Of a DNA stretch of 64,000 nt, positions 58,380 to 64,000 are shown piece by piece. The notes beneath the pieces were generated by a model. The model made no database searches. It worked only from the letters and a program-made list of their open reading frames with translations, and was not told the DNA's origin. Position numbers and translations under genes: made by a program. The number at the start of each line of letters is the position of its first letter. Within the stretch, counting starts at the first letter, position 1. This DNA is from Ligula intestinalis (Eukaryota > Platyhelminthes > Cestoda > Diphyllobothriidea > Diphyllobothriidae). The stretch lies in NCBI GenBank assembly GCA_036362985.1, contig JAYGXS010000005.1, forward strand, positions 7,580,167-7,644,166, given 5' to 3'.

Positions 58380-59640
58380 AAGGAGACACTATCAACGGAA
58401 CATGATTTATATTTTTCTGATGTTTCGGATTCTGTCGAGAATCCTTAATCATAGGTAATGTTAGGATAGTCTGAGTCATGCGCGGGTAGGGTGAAACATG
58501 CACAGATTGCACGGTATTTATAGTTTGTGGTGGTCATCCGCATGCGTACTATAATTATCAGCTCCTGTAGCCACCGCTAGGAGTCATGATTGGTGCGGTG
58601 ATGGCTTGAAAATTCACGGTGAACTCATTAATTGCCGCGATTGCCTTATCCCTGGTGGATGTGGGCTTGATAATTGCGTGACAATTATGCTGGCTGTCGT
58701 CAGAGTTGTTGTTGCGCCCGGTCCTTCCCACGTGACTGATTCTCTTGTTCAGACAATGTCTCAGTACGCAGTATGGGAACGGCAACTCGTTGTGCTTGCT
58801 GATGGACTGGGAGTCTGAGAAACATGATTCGAGCAGCTCGAGGCTCACACAGTTGTTACCTCTCGCAAGGAATTTTGCCTCGGTAAACTTTAAAATATGA
58901 CCGGGTCCTGTCGAATGAGCTGCAACCTGGGAGTTAGCGTCCTTCTTCCTCACCACCACTGCGTGCTCGGCCATTCGAGTCCGGAGTAATCTCCGGGTAT
59001 CTCCGACGTAGTAGCTTTGTCCCCAACTGCACCCGATTCCTGCTGTAACAAAGGGTCTTTTGGTCTCAGGACCCGGTGCTTGATGATTTTTTCTGGCCTG
59101 TGTGCAATTTTAACTCCAAGCGGGGTGGGCAGGCGGCTGACTGCTTCCAATAACTTCTTCACGTAAGGAAGAGCTCGCCAAACCTTTGGGCCAGTTGGAT
59201 GTGGTTTCTTCTTTCGTTTGCATATGCACTGGTTGACAAAAGTGCGCGGGTAACCATTACCTCTCAGTACACGTTGAAGATTATGTAATTCAGCAACTAT
59301 GTCTTCCACTTCGCTGCAATGCGTCTCAACGCGCCGATATTGCGCTCTTACAAAGCTGAGTTTGTGACCGATTGTGTGGTTGCTGTTGTAGTTCAGGACT
59401 TGCATAGTGTTGGTTGCTTTCCTGAACACTGTAGTTTTCAGGCCACGATCGTCTTTGCGGTAAACGAGGACATCCAGGAAGGCCGGTATTGCGCTCTTAC
59501 GAAGCTGAGTTTGCGACTGATCGGGTGATTTTTCTTAAAGGTCAGGACTTGCATAGTGTTCGTCAATTTCCTGCACACTTTAGTTTTCGGGCTACAAACC
59601 TCTTTGTGGCTGGTTGTTTTCATTTTCCTCTATCGTAAAT
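58380..59640 (-). mobile_element. Penelope-like element, RT end and GIY-YIG endonuclease
   Basis: Minus strand. The RT end is FRKATNTMQVLNYNSNHTIG, KLSFVRAQYRR and VLRGNGYPRTFVNQC. A linker LPYVKKLLEAVSRL and GVKIAHRPEKIIKHRVLRPK follows. The nuclease, in a shifted frame near 59045-58970, reads WGQSYYVGDTRRLLRTRMAEH. The tail [20 protein letters not shown] and [13 protein letters not shown] ends it, then a 3' flank with GATGTTTCGGATTCTG at 58420-58435. A direct duplication lies at the RT end (59337-59429 and 59483-59575). Confidence 0.85.
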
Positions 59641-59834
59641 TAAATACCCGGGAAGACGGCGTTGAGACTTTTTTGAATGTCAGATATAAAATTATTTTGG
59701 TGTTCGACGAGGCGTTCCCCACAGCAAGGCGGGCCAGGGACGGCGACTTTTGTGCAAATCAAATGACAGTGAGTGAAAACTTTTCGTACCGCAACTGTCG
59801 CACTTTTTTCCCTGTCCAATATCATGACCAAGTC

Positions 59835-59990
59835 GAGGAAAACGAAGGCAAGTGAGAAGATGCAGATGGCTGGCGCGGCCGTTGCTGACCCTGGGAGTGC
59901 CACCCTATCTAGCTCGGATCGCAACTGTGTGGAAGGGCACAGCAAAAAGAAGCTATTGCAGCCGAACTCGCAGTCCACACATTGAATAAA
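59835..59990 (+). repeat. interspersed GC-rich repeat, short copy 3
   Basis: AGATGGCTGGCGCGG, GGGAGTGCCACCCTATCTAG and a TTGCAGCCGAACTCGCAGTC end resemble parts of 4520-4650. Weaker than the other two copies. Confidence 0.4.
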
Positions 59991-60282
59991 CTTCTTAAAT
60001 GATATGCGATAGATATATTTGTGCGTGTTTGCAAACATACAACTTCAATGAATATTACGTACCATCCTCAAAAACACAGAGCTTATATTGCATCATCATG
60101 CTGAAAATGTTTATACGAATGTGGTGACTCTCGTAAACGTTTAAGACGCGTAAAATTAACTGTAGCTTTCCGTTCATGGATTTCCAAATTTTGCAGGAAT
60201 TCTGGAACACAGTTTCCGCGGTCTTGGAAGGAGCTCTTTACTAATAAAAACCCAACCATTCATAAAGCTTAAAAGACTTTTT

Positions 60283-60735
60283 GGCAAATATATGTTTTCG
60301 GCAGTCCAGCATCGGGCTTGTACAATTGCACTGATAATGAAAAGAGTTGGAAGGGTTTATAAATTATCGAATGATCTAAACTCGTCGTTTTCATACCACC
60401 CACATGGCGGAATGGGCAAGTAGAGGTCTGGACGAGGGGACGAAACAGAGTAGGCTATGAGCATTGGCGAGTTTTACTGTTGAAGAATTACTGTAGAGAA
60501 GTCGTGTCATCAGCCAGGTAGGTCTGAACGCAAAGTGTGCCTGAGAAGTTGTGTGCGTGAGTGGAACTTTGGCTGCGCGACGATTGCGCATTCGGCTGCC
60601 ACCAGTCAGATGAGGCGGAAGTATTGATTAACATCAAGCGTACGCGCGCGTTTGACACAGCGAGTCAATCGATGCCATTTGATAAACCGACGTGAGTTCT
60701 TTAATCCCGCGGGATGCAAATCATGGCAGCCGAGG
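60283..60735. repeat. Penelope-like 3' end repeat, copy 2
   Basis: TTTTCGGCAGTCCAGCATCG, then TACAATTGCACTGATAATGA and AACTCGTCGTTTTCATACCA, matches 49335-49445. It ends in an area with GCGCGCGTTTGACACAGCGA. Confidence 0.55.
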
Positions 60736-61470
60736 ACGGGATGACTCATCCGCAAGGTGGCAGACTCCTACAGGATTTCTTTACATTGAATATCCACAGT
60801 CGCTTACTCCAGATCAATTTTTACTCTCCTTGTATGAGTACTGAGTATGCTCATACCTAGTGTCTAAGTCGAAATTCATTTTTCTTGTAAGTGAAAGCTC
60901 CCAAGTCAGAGCAACATCTCACCAACAGGAGGTAAATGCAAATAGCTGAGAACTGGCGTTGTGCGTCTCCCATTAGTAGCAGAATACATTTTTTGCTTAG
61001 CAGTTTTTCAGTAGGACGTGCTATGGAAGAGTTCTGACGGCTTTTGTGTTTTGCGAATTTTAGACAAATGACCATAGTTAAGGTAAAGATAGGCTGTGTG
61101 CTATGACTGTCTGGCAATCACACGACAGTTAAATCCGCCAAACGTTTGTCTTGAGTAAAATTGTGGGCAGTACTCCTTTTTCGCAGCAAAGCTAGGATTA
61201 GGAGGATGTTAGGGATAATGCCAAGAATGACTTTAGACAGTCATACCCAGTCCAGTCCAGACTAAGCTTGCACTTATATAGACTGGTCCGCAAACCGTAC
61301 CTCATTCAGGAAAAATTGATGATTAGGGGATTTAGGCCCACTGACACACGGACCGGCGACGCGACACCTTCCTTCCTTGGAGCTCATTCAGTAGCTCCCC
61401 CTCAACAGGTACCTAGCAGCTAGTATTGCAGATGTATGAACCCAGTCGATGAAGACAAGGGATAATGAAA
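60736..61470. other. no recognisable gene
   Basis: Mixed composition, no domain-like frame, no clear repeat. Confidence 0.4.
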
Positions 61471-61479
61471 GAAGGAACA

Positions 61480-61605
61480 CTTCTGGATTATTAGTCGTCA
61501 TCATCAGTCAGGCAAAGCCAATCCGCCCGCCAATCCTACCCGAGGCTCAAACCCATGATCTGTTGATAAGAAGTCCCACGCTTAATCTACAGTACAGCTT
61601 AGAAT
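61480..61605 (-). repeat. tRNA-derived SINE
   Basis: On the minus strand: B box ATGGGTTTGAGCCTCGGG, body GACTGATGATGACGACTAAT and AATCCAGAAGTGTTCCTT. It ends a few bases from the TIR element B. Confidence 0.6.
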
Positions 61606-61623
61606 TAATGCTACATGCTGATA

Positions 61624-63145
61624 CAGTTCTGCGAATCCTGCAAAAAAACTTTCAGGACGAAATTTATATTGGTAATTTAGCGCATATCTTGACAGCATAT
61701 TTTGATCAACTAAATGGATTTCATTATAAGAAGGGCTTACGTTTAAAAAATGCCCTCTTATTTAAAGTTATTGGGGAAATAGGCTCTCATGTTTGCTTAA
61801 TCATGAGTATTTTTATGTAAAAGGAATTCCGTATGCTATAAGGAAAGACAGGACAAAGCTCTCTTCTTATATGCATTGTGCTGTAAAAGAATTCCATAAT
61901 TAGTAAAAAAAGGTGGAATAATAATCCCTACCAGTACTGGAAAATTTTGTGCGAAGTCGATCAAATGGAACAAAAACTAAGTTTGAGGAATCGCATTTAT
62001 TTTCAGAAACAAGCACCGATAGGAATGCAGTAAGAAAAAGTTTCGAGGCGTTTTGTTTAAACCTCACCTCACACCTTGCACATGACCAAACCTTGCCATA
62101 CATGTTACCATGGAGGATATTTAAATAAGGCCTTCTTATATTACATTCACGTAAAAGCATACTGTTTTGTAAGCAATAGGTTCCGAGCAAGCGTTATTTA
62201 GAAACGGAACAGACAGAAGAATAATAAGTAATTAAAAATGGTCATATACGTGGCCTGTTTTTTCTGCATTCGCATGCTTATTACGGATCTTAGAAGAAAT
62301 CTCCTGAAGCAAAAATAATCCGTTATAAAGAGAAAGGTTTGTTCTTTCATCTCCAGTCTAATTTAATCGTTTTTCTTCAGATAAATTAAAGAAATTGTCA
62401 AAAGTCCCTAATTTTCCTGTGAGATTATGTTGGAAAAAGTTATTATACGCAGAAGTTCTTCAGCTAAATATCCAATAAAGGCATTTTTTAAAGAGGTTAC
62501 CTATTATGGAAACTTTTGTTATTGATCTTATGAATAACGATATGCGCGGTATATAGCAGACATGGTGTATGCTCGAAAATGTGGTTTGCTGTTTTGAAGC
62601 ATTTCCACATTTGACCCACATGGCCATCTGCATAAGTAATAATAACCAAGAGCTCGTTTTTTCTGTAAATGCTGTTTAGTTTCATCTTATTTTAAAGGTT
62701 TTGATGTAAACCTCGAACAGAAGGGCAAAGTAACAACTTATCAGTGGAGCCACTAAAAACGAGCGAAATTACGAGAGACTTTATTCGAAGATATTCAATA
62801 AATATGTAAGCATTAATTACCATATGCACAAAATATTTCGACTAAAGACAATTTCTTTTTGTATAAAGAAATTGGTTTCTTTAAGTTTTATACTGAACAA
62901 ACTATTTAAATTTATTGTTCTAATTTATAACTATCTGTGACGTCTCCACAAGCTGGGAATTCAAGCGAAAATTTTATTTTTCTTAACATAAACTTAGAAA
63001 TTCTTATCGTTCTTTTAAGCAATTAATATTCCTTATGCTGCTTATTATTATTTATAAGTTTTCGTAAATACGTTCCTGCTGGTATGGGAGAAAAAATCAA
63101 ACATTAACAAATTTAGGAATGTTGCGTGCAGGACTCGCAGAACTG
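61624..63145 (-). mobile_element. TIR DNA transposon copy B
   Basis: Flanked by TA (61622-61623 and 63146-63147). The left end is CAGTTCTGCGAATCCTGCA and the right end AGGACTCGCAGAACTG, inverted repeats of each other. The body is the reverse complement of copy A, without the LINE and Tigger insertions: CCATACCAGCAGG, YADGHVGQMWKCFKTA (62640-62590), and TTTCCTTATAGCATACGGAA. 1522 bp, AT-rich, no recognisable transposase. Confidence 0.85.
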
Positions 63146-63217
63146 TATATGCAAAATATTGATGCTCACTCGCTGATCGGCATTGAGTAAGGTTGGAATA
63201 CGGATTAGCATGTACTC

Positions 63218-64000
63218 TATTCTCAAGTCGTTTCACTCAAGACAGGATTCTAGCATTTTAACGAGCTTCCTTCTGACCGCTGACAAAACAGGTGTACTGT
63301 AGAAAGTGGCTAATTACGTACTATGCACTTTTATCATTAATTTGGACTGCCTTTATAAATGCAAATATATTTTATGGAAAAAATACACGAAAAATTATCT
63401 CTCCTACTCCTTGAGTAGAAAATTACGCCTTTAAAATTCATGTGTAGAGAATGGTTTTTTTCCGTTTTAAAAAAGTTTTAAATGATGAGCTTTTTTACGA
63501 TTGTGAGGTGCTCATTCATAGTGCATCGTACCCGTCAATTTATCAGTGGTGCCTATAATGTATACAGCATATTCCACATATTCTGCAATATTTTTTATGA
63601 AAAATCTGTGACTTTTTCCTCAAAACATAGGCAAAAACGTATCTGCTCCTCAAACAGGCTTTACACACCACGCAGTTTATAAACCTCGAATTTAAGTGTA
63701 GCTATCAGTAGATTTAAAAAAATATTCGGAAATTTGAAACATTTTAAAACTAAAAGACACGCTTTCTTTAAGTATAAAATTTGGAGAAGGCGTAATTTTC
63801 TACCACTAGAGTACAATAAAGAATATTACGTGCAAGTTTTCCCTAAAATATTTTTCAATTTATAAAGGCTGCGAACATCAATGATAAAAATGCACACTAC
63901 GTAAGTAGTCACTTTTAACAGTACGTGCGTTTTGTTTGCGGTCAGAAAGAAGCTCATTAAAAAACGGGCATCCTAATATAACTGAAATGACTTCAGAAAG
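63218..64000. repeat. fold-back inverted repeat, runs off the window
   Basis: Arms about 63218-63490 and 63725-64000 with one centre at 63609. Anchors: GTACTGT 63294 with ACAGTAC 63918; GCCTTTATAAAT 63349 with ATTTATAAAGGC 63858; GAGCTTC 63263 with GAAGCTC at 63949. The right arm is cut by the window end. Similarity is about 75-80% with small indels, so it is old. It begins within 80 bp of copy B. Confidence 0.85.

Noticed and set aside
59640..60038. 132-codon minus-strand frame upstream of the Penelope-like element
   Set aside because: No RT motif could be recognised; part of it overlaps the 59.8-kb repeat.

Overview
This is eukaryotic, intron-rich, repeat-dense DNA. The coding signal consists of short exons with GT/AG boundaries, separated by kilobases of decayed non-LTR, Penelope-like, LTR and DNA transposons and tRNA-derived SINEs. 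The mix of RTE-like and jockey/CR1-like LINEs, several Penelope-like elements and very long introns suggests a parasitic flatworm, most likely a large-genome (diphyllobothriidean-type) tapeworm. That placement is inference from element types and gene structure; nothing in the window proves the species.

Two conserved genes can be reconstructed by exon phase and by similarity to known families. (1) A TRAPPC4/synbindin gene lies on the minus strand: exon 1 at 13544-13795 and exon 2 at 7033-7470, separated by a 6.1-kb intron that holds a decayed RTE-like retrotransposon. (2) An XPF/ERCC4 DNA-repair endonuclease gene lies on the plus strand at 20852-45336. It has eleven coding exons whose phases all agree and which sum to 3069 nt (1022 codons plus stop). 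It has the helicase-like N-terminal half, an intact GD-x9-ERK-x3-D nuclease motif, the tandem helix-hairpin-helix region and a basic C-terminal tail. A third gene probably begins at 55466 (plus strand), with one exon encoding a charged, coiled-coil-like N-terminus and a strong splice donor; its later exons were not found.

Layout: 0-7 kb LINE debris (2.6-4.2 kb plus, 5.7-6.4 kb minus); 7-13.8 kb TRAPPC4; 15.5-16.1 kb LINE fragment; 18.1-19.3 kb Ty3/gypsy pol end with a candidate LTR; 20.3 kb a perfect 44-bp palindrome; 20.9-45.3 kb XPF, with introns full of RTE, Penelope-like, SINE and other repeats; 42.6-44.4 kb LINE and Penelope-like fragments; 45.6-48.4 kb a TIR DNA element (copy A) carrying a nested Tigger/pogo-type element and a nested LINE fragment; 48.6-55.4 kb Penelope-like, SINE and microsatellite sequence; 55.5 kb the orphan coiled-coil exon, followed by a long inverted repeat; 58.4-59.6 kb a Penelope-like element; 61.6-63.1 kb the second, inverted copy (B) of the TIR element; 63.2-64.0 kb a fold-back inverted repeat running off the window end.

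The two reconstructed genes are not functionally linked as far as can be seen: one is a vesicle-tethering subunit and the other a structure-specific repair nuclease. The least expected features are the TIR family without a recognisable transposase, its nested insertions, the long inverted repeats, and the AG acceptor-like sites just 5' of the start codons.
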